This document shows positions 1-8,137 of a DNA stretch of 58,334 nt, piece by piece (positions within the stretch are counted from its first letter, which is position 1; every line of letters begins with the position of its first letter). The notes under the pieces are model-generated. The model saw only the letters and a list, made by a program, of their open reading frames with translations. It made no database searches and was not told the origin of the DNA. A program made the position numbers and the translations under genes. The stretch covers positions 1 through 58,334 of the forward strand of contig VGGV01000016.1 of the NCBI GenBank assembly GCA_016868455.1, written 5' to 3'. This stretch comes from Bacteroidota bacterium. Lineage in GTDB: Bacteria > Bacteroidota > Bacteroidia > Chitinophagales > Chitinophagaceae.

Positions 1-1
1 A

Positions 2-397
2 GCCGGCGGAGGCAAATTTGCAGCTCCGGCCCAGCGGCTGGCGGATTTTTGTGAGAATAAATTGTCTCCTACACTGCCGGATTGTTCTTATCTGCCGGGT
101 ATTAGTCCGGCGCTGTTAAAAGAAGTGCTGCCTGCCTTTATTTATAAAAGCCTGCAGCAGGGTTTTAAAGAATTTGGGAAAAAGATGAGCGGATATTATA
201 CCAATGAAGCTGTGGTAGTGGCCACAGAATCAAGAACCTCTTCTCCCGTAAGAATACCGAGAGACAAAGAGACCCTCCAGCATTCTCAAATAAAAAACCT
301 GTATCCCTGCGGAGAAGGCGCCGGCTATGCCGGCGGTATTGTAAGCGCTGCCATGGATGGAGAAAAAGTGGCAGTGCAGATGGCGTTATCAACCTGA
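2..397 (+). CDS. FAD-dependent oxidoreductase, C-terminal part (COG2509-like)
   Basis: This is the last 131 residues of a protein whose start lies before the window; the frame is open from base 2. It ends with the stretch PCGEGAGYAGGIVSAAMDG, the usual C-terminal FAD-binding motif of the uncharacterised FAD-dependent dehydrogenases related to COG2509. In that family the motif closes the flavin site after an N-terminal Rossmann fold, which is not visible here. The substrate is unknown. No gene follows closely: the next start is about 100 bases on and has its own promoter-like sequence. An upstream partner cannot be judged. The family call rests only on the C-terminal motif. Confidence 0.75.
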   Translation, partial: AGGGKFAAPAQRLADFCENKLSPTLPDCSYLPGISPALLKEVLPAFIYKSLQQGFKEFGKKMSGYYTNEAVVVATESRTSSPVRIPRDKETLQHSQIKNLYPCGEGAGYAGGIVSAAMDGEKVAVQMALST

Positions 398-477
398 CGG
401 CTTACGGCCTGTATGTGCAATTCACCCCGTAAAAAAGATCATTCACCTTTTCCCTTATGTCAATTCATCAGGAGAAC

Positions 478-485
478 TAATTTTG
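478..485 (+). promoter_or_regulatory. Probable -7 element (TAATTTTG) of the ABC exporter operon
   Basis: TAATTTTG matches the Bacteroidota -7 consensus TAnnTTTG exactly. It lies 17 bases before the ATG at 503, which would give a leader of about 13 bases. No clear -33 TTG was identified, so this is a motif-based guess. Confidence 0.4.
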
Positions 486-502
486 ACTAACAATACCAGA
501 AC

Positions 503-1435
503 ATGGCATTACTCGAACTTCAGCACCTGAAAAAATATTTTGCTTCCCAAAAAGCGGTGGATGATATCAGTTTTTCCGTTGAGAAAGGACAAATATTCGG
601 ACTGCTGGGACCCAACGGCGCCGGAAAAACAACCCTCATCCGCATGATTACCGGCATTTTTTACCCCGATGAAGGACGAATCATTTTTGACGGGAAAAAA
701 TTTGAACCGGTTAACGACGTTTCCATGATCGGGTATATGCCGGAAGAAAGGGGACTATATAAAAAAATGAAGATCGGGGAGCAAACCATATACCTGGCGC
801 AATTAAAGGGCTTAAGCCGGGCTGATGCGCAGGCACGGATTAAAGAGTGGTTTGTAAAATTTGAAATGGAAAGCTGGTGGAACAAAAAAGTAGAAGACCT
901 CTCCAAAGGCATGAGCCAGAAACTGCAGTTTGTCACTACCATCCTTCACAACCCCAAACTGATTATATTAGATGAGCCTTTCAGCGGGCTTGACCCGGTG
1001 AACACCAACCTGATCAAAGATGAAATATTCAAACTGGCGCAAAACGGCTCTACGATCATCTTCAGCACCCATCGTATGGAACAGGTGGAGGAAATCTGCG
1101 ATCATATCGTACTGGTGAATAAAGGGAAGAAGATACTGGACGGCTCCGTTACACAGGTAAAACAGGATTTCAAGGAAAACCTGTTCAGTATCGGCACCAG
1201 CCAGCTGCCTGCTGGTAACGGGCATGCTCCGTTCGATGTAGTTGGGGCAAAAGACCATGCTTTGGTTGTACGCATCAGGGAAGGAAGCAGGCCAAATGAT
1301 GTATTACAGTTCCTGCTTCAACAGGGGGCCAGCATTCAGTCATTCAATGAAATCCTTCCTTCTCTCAACGATATATTTATAAAACTGGTGGAAGGAACAC
1401 CCACAGCCCGGCAGTTTCAGACGGTAAAAGCATAA
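503..1435 (+). CDS. ABC transporter ATP-binding protein (NatA-like)
   Basis: This 310-residue ATPase would power an ABC-2 type exporter with the permease encoded 21 bases downstream. Walker A (GPNGAGKTT) lies near residue 38, the signature is in the variant form LSKGMSQ near residue 135, and Walker B with the D-loop is LDEPFSGLDP near 155. The ATPase domain ends around residue 220. The remaining 90 residues match the C-terminal extension seen in NatA-type subunits. NatA/NatB systems are known as Na+ or drug exporters, but the substrate cannot be read from sequence. The two genes form an operon. Confidence 0.9.
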   Translation: MALLELQHLKKYFASQKAVDDISFSVEKGQIFGLLGPNGAGKTTLIRMITGIFYPDEGRIIFDGKKFEPVNDVSMIGYMPEERGLYKKMKIGEQTIYLAQLKGLSRADAQARIKEWFVKFEMESWWNKKVEDLSKGMSQKLQFVTTILHNPKLIILDEPFSGLDPVNTNLIKDEIFKLAQNGSTIIFSTHRMEQVEEICDHIVLVNKGKKILDGSVTQVKQDFKENLFSIGTSQLPAGNGHAPFDVVGAKDHALVVRIREGSRPNDVLQFLLQQGASIQSFNEILPSLNDIFIKLVEGTPTARQFQTVKA

Positions 1436-1456
1436 TTCAAGCATAAAATATTTCTC

Positions 1457-2734
1457 ATGCACAAGATATGGCTCATTATAAAAAGAGAATACCTGACAAG
1501 GGTCAGGAAAAAAACTTTTATTATTTCTACCCTTCTTTTCCCGTTGCTCTATGTGGCATTAATCTTTGGCATGGGCTATATCGCAAAGGAAAGTGTACAG
1601 AACCTGAAAATAGCCGTTATAGATTCATCCGGGTACTTCTCCGAATCCATGGTGACCAGAGAAAATAACGCAGATAAAAGTTCCTCCTTAATTCTGATAA
1701 AGAATAGCCCTGAGAAAATAATTGCAGATTATAAAACAGCCGGGTATGATGGTTATATTGTCATTCCCCCCATTAACTGGAAGGAAGGAACAGACAGTTT
1801 ATTTTTTAAGTCGAATAAATCATATGGCTCATCTGCAACCGTATTAGTTGAAGCAAAACTTAACCGGATTTGGAATGAAATCAAAAATGACAGCTTACAG
1901 ATAGATGCAGACAAGCAGAAGATTCTTCTTGCCAGCCATCTTGGGTTAAAATCAAAAAATATTAAAGACGCAAAAGCAAATGCCAAAACAGCCGAAGGTA
2001 TTGGGTATGTTGCCGGGCTTCTTATTTATTTAATACTTCTTATCTATGGCTCGCAGGTAATGATGGGTGTAATGGAAGAAAAAACAAACCGGATTGCCGA
2101 AGTAATCGTTTCATCCGTCAAGCCTTTTCAGATGATGCTGGGAAAGATTTTGGGTATCGGTCTGGTTGCCCTTACCCAGTTTTTTATCTGGATTGCCTTT
2201 GTATTGGTTATTTATAATATTGCCAAAGCCACAGGCTCAGGCGGTGGCGCAGCCAATGCCATGGTGGGGCAGATGCAAAATATGTTTTCCAGCGTGGATG
2301 TGCCGCTTATTTTATTCTGCTTCGGGTTTTATTTCCTGGCAGGTTTCTTTTTCTATTCTTCCTTATACGGGGCCATTGGCAGCGCAGTAAACGAAGATAT
2401 GCGGGAGGCGCAGTCGCTGAGTTTTCCCATCACTATGCTGGTCATTCTTTCTATTGCCCTGATGACTTCTACAATCTCTAACCCCACAAGCCCGATAGCT
2501 GTATGGGGCAGTATCATTCCTTTCAGCTCACCCATTGTCATGATGGCCCGGGTTCCGTTTGGTGTTCCCAACACGGTACCCTGGTGGCAACTGGGACTTT
2601 CGATGCTGATGCTGATACTGGGTTTTATCTTTACGGTATGGTTTGCCGGCAAAATTTACCGTACCGGTATCCTGATGTACGGTAAAAAGCCAAGCTGGAA
2701 AGAAATGCTGCGCTGGGCTTTCAGGAAGAACTGA
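1457..2734 (+). CDS. ABC-2 type transporter permease (NatB-like)
   Basis: This 425-residue membrane protein is the likely partner of the ATPase encoded just upstream. An N-terminal basic stretch leads into a first membrane segment (about residues 22-43). A large extracytoplasmic domain of about 140 residues follows, then a cluster of five or six membrane segments from about residue 185 to the end. The conserved ABC-2 motif GVMEEKTNRIAEVIVSSVKP lies at the start of the membrane block (about 205-225). This layout is typical of NatB and ABC-2 family permeases. The substrate is unknown. Confidence 0.88.
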   Translation: MHKIWLIIKREYLTRVRKKTFIISTLLFPLLYVALIFGMGYIAKESVQNLKIAVIDSSGYFSESMVTRENNADKSSSLILIKNSPEKIIADYKTAGYDGYIVIPPINWKEGTDSLFFKSNKSYGSSATVLVEAKLNRIWNEIKNDSLQIDADKQKILLASHLGLKSKNIKDAKANAKTAEGIGYVAGLLIYLILLIYGSQVMMGVMEEKTNRIAEVIVSSVKPFQMMLGKILGIGLVALTQFFIWIAFVLVIYNIAKATGSGGGAANAMVGQMQNMFSSVDVPLILFCFGFYFLAGFFFYSSLYGAIGSAVNEDMREAQSLSFPITMLVILSIALMTSTISNPTSPIAVWGSIIPFSSPIVMMARVPFGVPNTVPWWQLGLSMLMLILGFIFTVWFAGKIYRTGILMYGKKPSWKEMLRWAFRKN

Positions 2735-2768
2735 TTTTCGGGCATCAATTTATTACAACTCCCGAAAA
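2735..2768 (+). terminator. Hairpin directly after the exporter operon
   Basis: TTTTCGGG (2735-2742) pairs perfectly with CCCGAAAA (2761-2768) across an 18-base loop, starting at the base after the stop codon. No U-run follows, so it is either a weak terminator or a 3' stabilising hairpin. Confidence 0.35.
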
Positions 2769-2817
2769 AGGGTTTATTTGTTAAATTTTTCTTTATACCA
2801 TGGGAGCCTGTGATAAA

Positions 2818-2855
2818 TACGAAACTAGTCGTATATTTGATACGAAATGTTTCGT
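2818..2855 (+). promoter_or_regulatory. Twin operator with embedded promoter, BlaI/MecI-like
   Basis: There are two inverted repeats. TACGA-6-TCGTA occupies 2818-2833 and ACGAAA-TG-TTTCGT occupies 2842-2855; their centres are 23 bp apart, about two helical turns. The sequence TATATTTG at 2832-2839 fits the -7 consensus TAnnTTTG and lies between them. A dimeric repressor bound here would cover the promoter and the expected start near 2844. The sites resemble operators of BlaI/MecI/CopY-family repressors as I recall them from Bacteroidota. The downstream protein also resembles the tail of BlaR1-type M56 proteins. Confidence 0.5.
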
Positions 2856-2880
2856 TGATATTGCTAATCAAAACAAAAAA

Positions 2881-3741
2881 ATGAACCCGGCGATTTTTAA
2901 AAAAGGAGCCCTCCTGCTGGCATTATTTGCGATCCTGTTCACAGCAGTTCTTGTATCGTGGGGGCAAAAGCAAACACCAGACAACTACGGGCACCAGGTA
3001 AATGACACGACACCCAAAAAGCCTGCCCGGCCCGGTGACGGGAAGGACCCGGACAGGCATAAAAAAGTCCGTGACCTGGATGATGTGCTGGATGAGCTCA
3101 ATGAAGCAGCAATTGATGTGGATATGGACAAAATAAAAGAGGAAATTTCTGAAGCACTGAAGAAAATTGATGCTGAAAAGATAAAGATGGAGATTGAAAA
3201 AGCCCCGAAAGAAGTGGATATAGCCAAAATTCAGAAAGAAGTGCAGGAGTCGCTGGCCAAAGCGGATTTTGAAAAAATAAAAGCAGAGATAACTGAGGCC
3301 TTGAAAGAACTGGACATAGCAAAAATCCAGAAAGAGATTCAGGAATCAATGTCAAAAGTGGATTGGGATAAAATGAAGGAAGAAATGCAGCAGCTGAAAG
3401 AGGTGGATATGAAAAAACCGGATGAAGACATGAAAAAACTGCAGGAGGAGATGAAGGAACTGGGCCCCAAAATGGAAAAAGAGCTGGTCAAAGCAAGGAA
3501 AGAAATTGAAAAAGCAAAAAAGCAGATCAAAGAATTCAAAGGATTTGTGGATGACCTCGAAAAAGACGGCCTTATCAGTAAAAAAGAAGGTTATACCCTG
3601 AAGCATAGGGACGGCGAACTCTTCATTAACGGCAAAAAAGCAGCAGATAAGACTTATAATAAGTACCGCAGCTTTCTGGAAAAACACAGGAAGTTCAATA
3701 TGGAAAAAACTGATGACGATTTTGATATGGACCTTGACTAA
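2881..3741 (+). CDS. Membrane-anchored coiled-coil protein resembling the C-terminal part of M56/BlaR1-type proteins
   Basis: The start at 2881 (MNPAIFKKG) is preferred to an upstream ATG at 2800, because the upstream codons run through the operator and promoter. The 286-residue product has one N-terminal membrane segment or uncleaved signal (about residues 9-27). A short polar region follows, then a long, highly charged coiled coil (about 55-225) with a repeated IKEEI/LKELD pattern whose period is roughly 20-25 residues. The compact end (about 225-286, DGLISKKEGYTLKHRDGEL then INGKKAADKTYNKYRSF) resembles the C-terminal domain often found on Bacteroidota M56 metallopeptidases. No BlaI or M56 gene is nearby. 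The function is unknown. Confidence 0.75.
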   Translation: MNPAIFKKGALLLALFAILFTAVLVSWGQKQTPDNYGHQVNDTTPKKPARPGDGKDPDRHKKVRDLDDVLDELNEAAIDVDMDKIKEEISEALKKIDAEKIKMEIEKAPKEVDIAKIQKEVQESLAKADFEKIKAEITEALKELDIAKIQKEIQESMSKVDWDKMKEEMQQLKEVDMKKPDEDMKKLQEEMKELGPKMEKELVKARKEIEKAKKQIKEFKGFVDDLEKDGLISKKEGYTLKHRDGELFINGKKAADKTYNKYRSFLEKHRKFNMEKTDDDFDMDLD

Positions 3742-3776
3742 GGATAATTCAAACTGAAACAAACCCTGAAAAAAGC

Positions 3777-3814
3777 AGTCCCGCTTCGGTTAAGCCAAAG
3801 CGGGACTGTTTAAT
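3777..3814. terminator. Bidirectional intrinsic terminator
   Basis: AGTCCCGCTTCGG (3777-3789) pairs with CCAAAGCGGGACT (3795-3807) with one mismatch and a 5-base loop. It is flanked by A-rich sequence on the left and GTTTAATT on the right. It lies between two convergent genes and can serve both. Confidence 0.8.
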
Positions 3815-3836
3815 TATGATTTATCCGGGATAAAAA

Positions 3837-4229
3837 TCACATACCGCTGAAATGCCCCGGGGAAGGCATAATATCAAAATCGCCGTACCCGGTCATTTCA
3901 ATATCCATCTGGAAACCTTCATCGGTTTTTACCACCAATTTTTCACGGGTGGCCTTGCGGAAACCTGCCTTTTCAAATACAAACTTATAAGTACCGGGTT
4001 TCAGGTCATCAAATGAGAAAGCGCCATCCTCATCAGTAAGCACTACCTTTTCCTTTTTGGTAACATTGTAAGCGGTGATACTTACATCCTTCAATGGCTT
4101 CCTTGTTTCAGCATCCACTACCAAACCACCGACACCTTCTTTTTTACCATTGCCAGGCCCTATACCGTTTGCCCTGGCAGCAACAAACCCCAACAGACAA
4201 AATCCCAGCAGGAAAAGTTTTTGTCTCAT
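3837..4229 (-). CDS. Small secreted protein with a carboxypeptidase-regulatory-like beta-sandwich
   Basis: The 130-residue product has an N-terminal signal peptide (MRQKLFLLGFCLLGFVAARA). One CarboxypepD_reg-like domain follows (about residues 32-112), with the typical pattern GLVVDAETRKPLKDVSI, then DEDGAFSFDDLKPGTYKFVF. Such domains are common at the N-termini of TonB-dependent receptors and in surface proteins of Bacteroidota. Here the domain is almost the whole protein, so a stand-alone periplasmic or surface role is likely, but no ligand can be named. The gene is monocistronic, with a terminator shared with its convergent neighbour. Confidence 0.7.
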   Translation of the reverse strand: MRQKLFLLGFCLLGFVAARANGIGPGNGKKEGVGGLVVDAETRKPLKDVSITAYNVTKKEKVVLTDEDGAFSFDDLKPGTYKFVFEKAGFRKATREKLVVKTDEGFQMDIEMTGYGDFDIMPSPGHFSGM

Positions 4230-4294
4230 CGTTGTGTTTTGAATGGTTTACAAGAACCCTTTACACATATTCCTTTATTGGTGGTGCAATAAAA

Positions 4295-5248
4295 TTAAAG
4301 CTTTTTCAGGGGTTCGGCCAAACCGTTCATAAATTCCTGCCATACTTTTTTTACGATGTCGCCGGCCGGTAAAATACTGTTCAACAGAGCGCCTGCCTGC
4401 CCTATTTCCAGTTCACCCTCTTCGAGGTCGCCTTCAAACATTCCTTTTTTGGCCCTTGCCCTTCCTAATATCATTTTCAACTCCTCGGCGGTAGCCCCCC
4501 GGTGTTCGGCTTCCTGTACCTGCTGAAAGAATTTGTTTTTGATCATCCTGACCGGGGTGATCTGCTTCAGCGTAAGCTGTGTGCTGCCCTCTTCCATATT
4601 TATCACCGCCTGCTTAAAATTAAGATGCGATGAAGCTTCTTCACTGGCCACAAACCGGCTGCCCATTTGTACCCCTTCTGCCCCCAGCACCATGGCCGCC
4701 AGCATCTGTCTTCCGTTTACAATTCCACCGGCAGCTATCACCGGTACTTTTACAGCCTCTGCCACGGCGGGAACCAGTACCAGGGTTGTTGTTTCCTCTC
4801 TTCCGTTATGTCCGCCTGCCTCAAAGCCCTCAGCCACCACCGCATCACAGCCGGCTTCTTCTGCTTTTCTTGCAAATTTTGAAGAACTGACCACATGGAC
4901 CACTGTAATTCCCTTTTCTTTTAAAACACCCGTCCATGTTTTGGGGTTACCGGCTGATGTAAAAACTATTTTCACTTCCTCATCCAGAATGATCTGAATA
5001 TGCTTATCAATATCGGGGTACAGCAGGGGTACGTTTACACCGAAGGGCCGGGTTGTTGCAGCTTTGCATTTACGGATATGTTCCCGTAAGACATCCGGAT
5101 ACATCGAACCGCTGCCTATAAGGCCCAACGCCCCGGCATTGCTCACTGCACTGGCAAGCCGCCAGCCGCTTGCCCATATCATTCCTGCCTGAATGATGGG
5201 GTAGCCGATACCGAAAAGCCGGGTGCTACGATTGGAAAATTCAGTCAT
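4295..5248 (-). CDS. Nitronate monooxygenase family flavoprotein (NPD/FabK-like)
   Basis: This 317-residue TIM-barrel flavoprotein belongs to the 2-nitropropane dioxygenase family, which binds FMN. The start shows PIIQAGMIWAS. The phosphate-binding part is AEGFEAGGHNGREE (about 140-153) with the family's catalytic His, followed by PVIAAGGIVNGRQM and GAEGVQMGSRFVASEEA. Members act either as nitronate monooxygenases or as FabK-type enoyl-ACP reductases, and sequence reading alone cannot separate the two. The start codon at 5246-5248 overlaps a heptamer-repeat element that occupies the 5' flank. Expression may therefore depend on sequence within that element. Confidence 0.8.
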   Translation of the reverse strand: MTEFSNRSTRLFGIGYPIIQAGMIWASGWRLASAVSNAGALGLIGSGSMYPDVLREHIRKCKAATTRPFGVNVPLLYPDIDKHIQIILDEEVKIVFTSAGNPKTWTGVLKEKGITVVHVVSSSKFARKAEEAGCDAVVAEGFEAGGHNGREETTTLVLVPAVAEAVKVPVIAAGGIVNGRQMLAAMVLGAEGVQMGSRFVASEEASSHLNFKQAVINMEEGSTQLTLKQITPVRMIKNKFFQQVQEAEHRGATAEELKMILGRARAKKGMFEGDLEEGELEIGQAGALLNSILPAGDIVKKVWQEFMNGLAEPLKKL

Positions 5249-5306
5249 GAGTCGTTAGTCTTTAGTCACTGATGTTGGCGGGGTAAAGATAGTTACTGAC
5301 GACTCA
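5243..5306. repeat. Heptamer-phased AGTC repeat with inverted partner
   Basis: AGTC occurs at 5243, 5250, 5257 and 5264, exactly 7 bases apart. TGAGTCGT (5248-5255) has its reverse complement ACGACTCA at 5299-5306. The element covers the start codon and 5' flank of the nitronate monooxygenase gene. Confidence 0.75.
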
Positions 5307-5319
5307 CTAATTACTTAAC

Positions 5320-6309
5320 CTATCCCAGATCAATGCTTGTATTATCCCCGATGTTAAGCGACCGGCTGTCACCACGTAAATTGGTATCGCTGCCAATTAC
5401 AGATTCATTTAGTACTATATCAACCAGGTTGGAAAACGAACCGATAATGGAGTTCTTTACAATGGAATAATAAATAGTGGTATTGTCGCCAATAGTAACA
5501 TCTGGCCCGATAATGGAATTTTTGATATTACAGCCTGAGCCAAAACTTACGGGCGGGATAATAACCGTGTTTTCATATTGAGAAGCATCCGTCGCAGGTG
5601 CAAACTTTTTAAGCAAAGTGGCGTTTGATTCCAGCAGGGTTTCTTTTTTGCCGCAGTCAAACCAGTTTTCCACTTTAAATGATTTAAACTTTGCACCCGT
5701 CTGCAACATGCAGTCCAGGGCATCGGTAAGGCTGTATTCACCATGGCTTCGCAGCCCCTGGCGGATATTACTTTCCAGGCACTGAAACATCTGCTCGCTT
5801 TCTTTTATACGGTATACACCCACCAGGGCCATATTCGATTTGGGTATTTGTGGTTTTTCCACCACATGGCTTATAAAGCCGCTTTCTTCAATTTCCGCTA
5901 CGCCAAAATCACGGGGATCATCCACCTTTCTCACCCCAATCATGGAACAGGGGCTTTTCACCACTTCCTGTATATCGTATTCGCAAATGGTATCACCCAG
6001 TACCACAAACACTTCATCATTGTTTACAATGTTCCGGGTAAGGCGGATGGCATGGCCTACACCTTGCCTGTCTGTCTGGTGCACAAAATGGGCCTTTATT
6101 TCCGGGTATTTGCTTTTTACATAATCCTGAATCTTTTCTCCCAGGTAGCCCACAATGAAAATAATTTCTTTTATGCCCGCCTGTTTCAGCTGATCAACGA
6201 TGATACTGAGTACCGTTTTGCCTGCCAGCGGAATCAATGCCTTGGGTTGCGTGTAACTGTGAGGACGCAGTTTGGTACCTGCACCGGCAGCCGGAATGAT
6301 AGCTTTCAT
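5320..6309 (-). CDS. Sugar-phosphate nucleotidyltransferase (NDP-sugar synthase)
   Basis: This 329-residue enzyme would join a nucleoside triphosphate and a sugar 1-phosphate to give an NDP-sugar. The N-terminal nucleotidyltransferase fold shows PAAGAGTKLRPHSYTQPKALIPLAG (residues 6-30; the GxGT-R/K-L-RP signature with its Lys). VLGDTICEYD (about 104-113) supplies the metal-binding Asp. The last 75 residues are left-handed beta-helix hexapeptide repeats (NSIIGPDVTIGDNTTIYYSIV and following). This matches glucose-1-phosphate thymidylyl/uridylyltransferase-like proteins, but base and sugar specificity cannot be assigned. The gene is separated from its neighbours by about 70-115 bases. Confidence 0.85.
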   Translation of the reverse strand: MKAIIPAAGAGTKLRPHSYTQPKALIPLAGKTVLSIIVDQLKQAGIKEIIFIVGYLGEKIQDYVKSKYPEIKAHFVHQTDRQGVGHAIRLTRNIVNNDEVFVVLGDTICEYDIQEVVKSPCSMIGVRKVDDPRDFGVAEIEESGFISHVVEKPQIPKSNMALVGVYRIKESEQMFQCLESNIRQGLRSHGEYSLTDALDCMLQTGAKFKSFKVENWFDCGKKETLLESNATLLKKFAPATDASQYENTVIIPPVSFGSGCNIKNSIIGPDVTIGDNTTIYYSIVKNSIIGSFSNLVDIVLNESVIGSDTNLRGDSRSLNIGDNTSIDLG

Positions 6310-6413
6310 TATAAGCTAAGTGGTTTGGTAACTAATCAAAAGCCAACGAAAGTAAGACTTTTGAATTAAACGTTATCGGAACGGTTTATCGGCCATTATT
6401 GCCCCTGCTCTCC

Positions 6414-6421
6414 TAATTTTG
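6414..6421 (+). promoter_or_regulatory. Probable -7 element (TAATTTTG) giving a near-leaderless glyA mRNA
   Basis: TAATTTTG ends only four bases before the glyA ATG at 6426. With the usual spacing the transcript would begin at or within a base or two of the start codon. Confidence 0.45.
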
Positions 6422-6425
6422 CGCC

Positions 6426-7703
6426 ATGCAAAAAGACAACCTCGTATTTGACCTCATTAAAAAAGAACTCGAGCGTCAGCGCAACGGAATAGAACTCATT
6501 GCCTCGGAAAATTTTACCTCACTGCAGGTCATGCAGGCCATGGGCACTGTGCCCACCAATAAATATGCGGAAGGATACCCCGGCAAAAGATATTACGGGG
6601 GTTGTGAAGTAGTGGATGAAATTGAAAACCTCGCTATTGACCGGTTAAAGAAAATATTCAACTGCTCTTGGACCAATGTGCAGCCGCACAGCGGGGCCTC
6701 GGCCAACGCAGCCGTCTTTCTTGCCGTGATGAAACCGGGAGAAAAATTCATGGGGCTCGACCTGAGCATGGGCGGGCACCTTACACATGGAAGCCCCGCT
6801 AACTTCAGCGGCAAAACTTATCATGCCATTCATTATGGCGTTACCAAAGAAGGTATTGTGGATTATGATCAGCTTGAAGCCAGGGCAAGGGCTGAAAAAC
6901 CAAAAATGATTATTTGCGGCGCTTCAGCTTACAGCCGCGACTGGAATTATGAACGCATCCGTGCAGTGGCTGATGAAGTTGGGGCCATCGTGTTCGCTGA
7001 CATTGCACATCCTGCTGGATTAATTGCAAAGGGCTTACTAAACGATCCGTTTGAACATTGCCATATCGTTTCATCCACCACGCATAAGACATTGCGGGGG
7101 CCAAGGGGCGGTATCATCATGCTCCGGAATGATTTTGAAAATCCCTGGGGCATCAAAGACCCAAAAGGAAATTTGAGAATGATGAGTTCACTGCTTGACC
7201 TTGCCGTATTTCCCGGCAGTCAGGGCGGACCACTTGAACATGTAATTGCCGCCAAGGCCGTTGCATTTGGCGAAATACTCAGTAATGAATTTGCTTTATA
7301 TGGAAAACAAATCCTTGCAAATGCGCAGGTGATGGCCAAAGCTTTTGTAAACAGGGGGTACAACCTGATCAGCGGGGGCACCGACAATCATTTAATGCTG
7401 ATTGATCTGCGTAATAAAGGAATCACCGGAAAAAAAGCTCAGGAAACGCTTGACAGGGCTCATATTACCGTGAACAGAAATTCTGTACCTTTTGATGATA
7501 AATCACCCTTCGTTACTTCGGGCATGCGACTGGGTGTGCCTGCAGTTACCACAAGGGGTATGAAAGAAGAACACATGGAAATGGTTGCTGCCATGATAGA
7601 TAAAGTGATACTGAATGTTCATGATGATAAAACAGTGGCCGATGTCCGTGTAAAAGTTAAAGAAATGATGCAACAATTTCCCCTGTATCCTGAATTAGGT
7701 TAA
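6426..7703 (+). CDS. glyA: Serine hydroxymethyltransferase
   Basis: This cytoplasmic PLP enzyme interconverts serine and glycine while loading tetrahydrofolate with a one-carbon unit for purine, thymidylate and methionine synthesis. The 425-residue length is normal. The PLP-lysine motif is complete: [14 protein letters not shown] (about residues 217-230, Lys near 222). The N-terminal IELIASENF and [15 protein letters not shown] signatures are also intact. It is followed after 17 bases by a DUF4293 gene and probably cotranscribed with it. The start is fixed by the conserved N-terminus and an adjacent -7-like promoter element. Confidence 0.97.
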   Translation: MQKDNLVFDLIKKELERQRNGIELIASENFTSLQVMQAMGTVPTNKYAEGYPGKRYYGGCEVVDEIENLAIDRLKKIFNCSWTNVQPHSGASANAAVFLAVMKPGEKFMGLDLSMGGHLTHGSPANFSGKTYHAIHYGVTKEGIVDYDQLEARARAEKPKMIICGASAYSRDWNYERIRAVADEVGAIVFADIAHPAGLIAKGLLNDPFEHCHIVSSTTHKTLRGPRGGIIMLRNDFENPWGIKDPKGNLRMMSSLLDLAVFPGSQGGPLEHVIAAKAVAFGEILSNEFALYGKQILANAQVMAKAFVNRGYNLISGGTDNHLMLIDLRNKGITGKKAQETLDRAHITVNRNSVPFDDKSPFVTSGMRLGVPAVTTRGMKEEHMEMVAAMIDKVILNVHDDKTVADVRVKVKEMMQQFPLYPELG

Positions 7704-7720
7704 CCGGAAATATTTTTTTT

Positions 7721-8137
7721 ATGATTCAACGCCAGCAAACACTCTGGCTTTTACTGGCCAGTGCAGCAGCTTTACTAAGCTTTATGTTTCCCTTTGTAAC
7801 CGGGAAAGTGATGGAAAACGGAGTAGAAGCGGATAAAGTATTAAAAGCTGACAGTAGTTTTCTTTTGCTGATTTGCACCGGAGCTTCGCTTATTCTTTCA
7901 ACAGCCATAATTTTTTTATACAAAGACCGGAAACTGCAGATGCGGCTTTGTCTTGCAGGTTTGTTGCTTGCTGTCATTATTATCGTTCTTTACATCACTC
8001 AAATGAACAAGATAACCAAAAGCACCCTCGCTTTATTCTGCGTATTGCCCTTTGCGGTACTGGCCGGTTATTATATGGCTTTCCGCAATATCCGTAAAGA
8101 CGAAAAGCTGGTAAAATCGCTGGACAAACTCAGGTAA
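7721..8137 (+). CDS. DUF4293 family membrane protein
   Basis: The 138-residue protein has four predicted membrane segments (about residues 8-26, 44-64, 73-92 and 100-120) and short basic termini. The opening MIQRQQTLWLLLASAAALLSFMFPF is the hallmark of the Bacteroidota family DUF4293. The function is unknown. It follows glyA by 17 bases, which suggests cotranscription. Its stop codon directly abuts the stop codon of the convergent uvrA gene with no base between, so there is no room for a terminator outside coding sequence. Confidence 0.85.
   Translation: MIQRQQTLWLLLASAAALLSFMFPFVTGKVMENGVEADKVLKADSSFLLLICTGASLILSTAIIFLYKDRKLQMRLCLAGLLLAVIIIVLYITQMNKITKSTLALFCVLPFAVLAGYYMAFRNIRKDEKLVKSLDKLR

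Noticed and set aside
1201-1222. LPAGNG in the first ABC ATPase as another copy of the 21-nt element
   Set aside because: The DNA is not palindromic past the first eight bases; similarity is limited to LPAG.
3352-3762. A 136-residue Phe-rich frame opposite the coiled-coil gene
   Set aside because: It is the complement of Lys/Glu-rich codons, which gives Phe/Leu-rich sequence mechanically.
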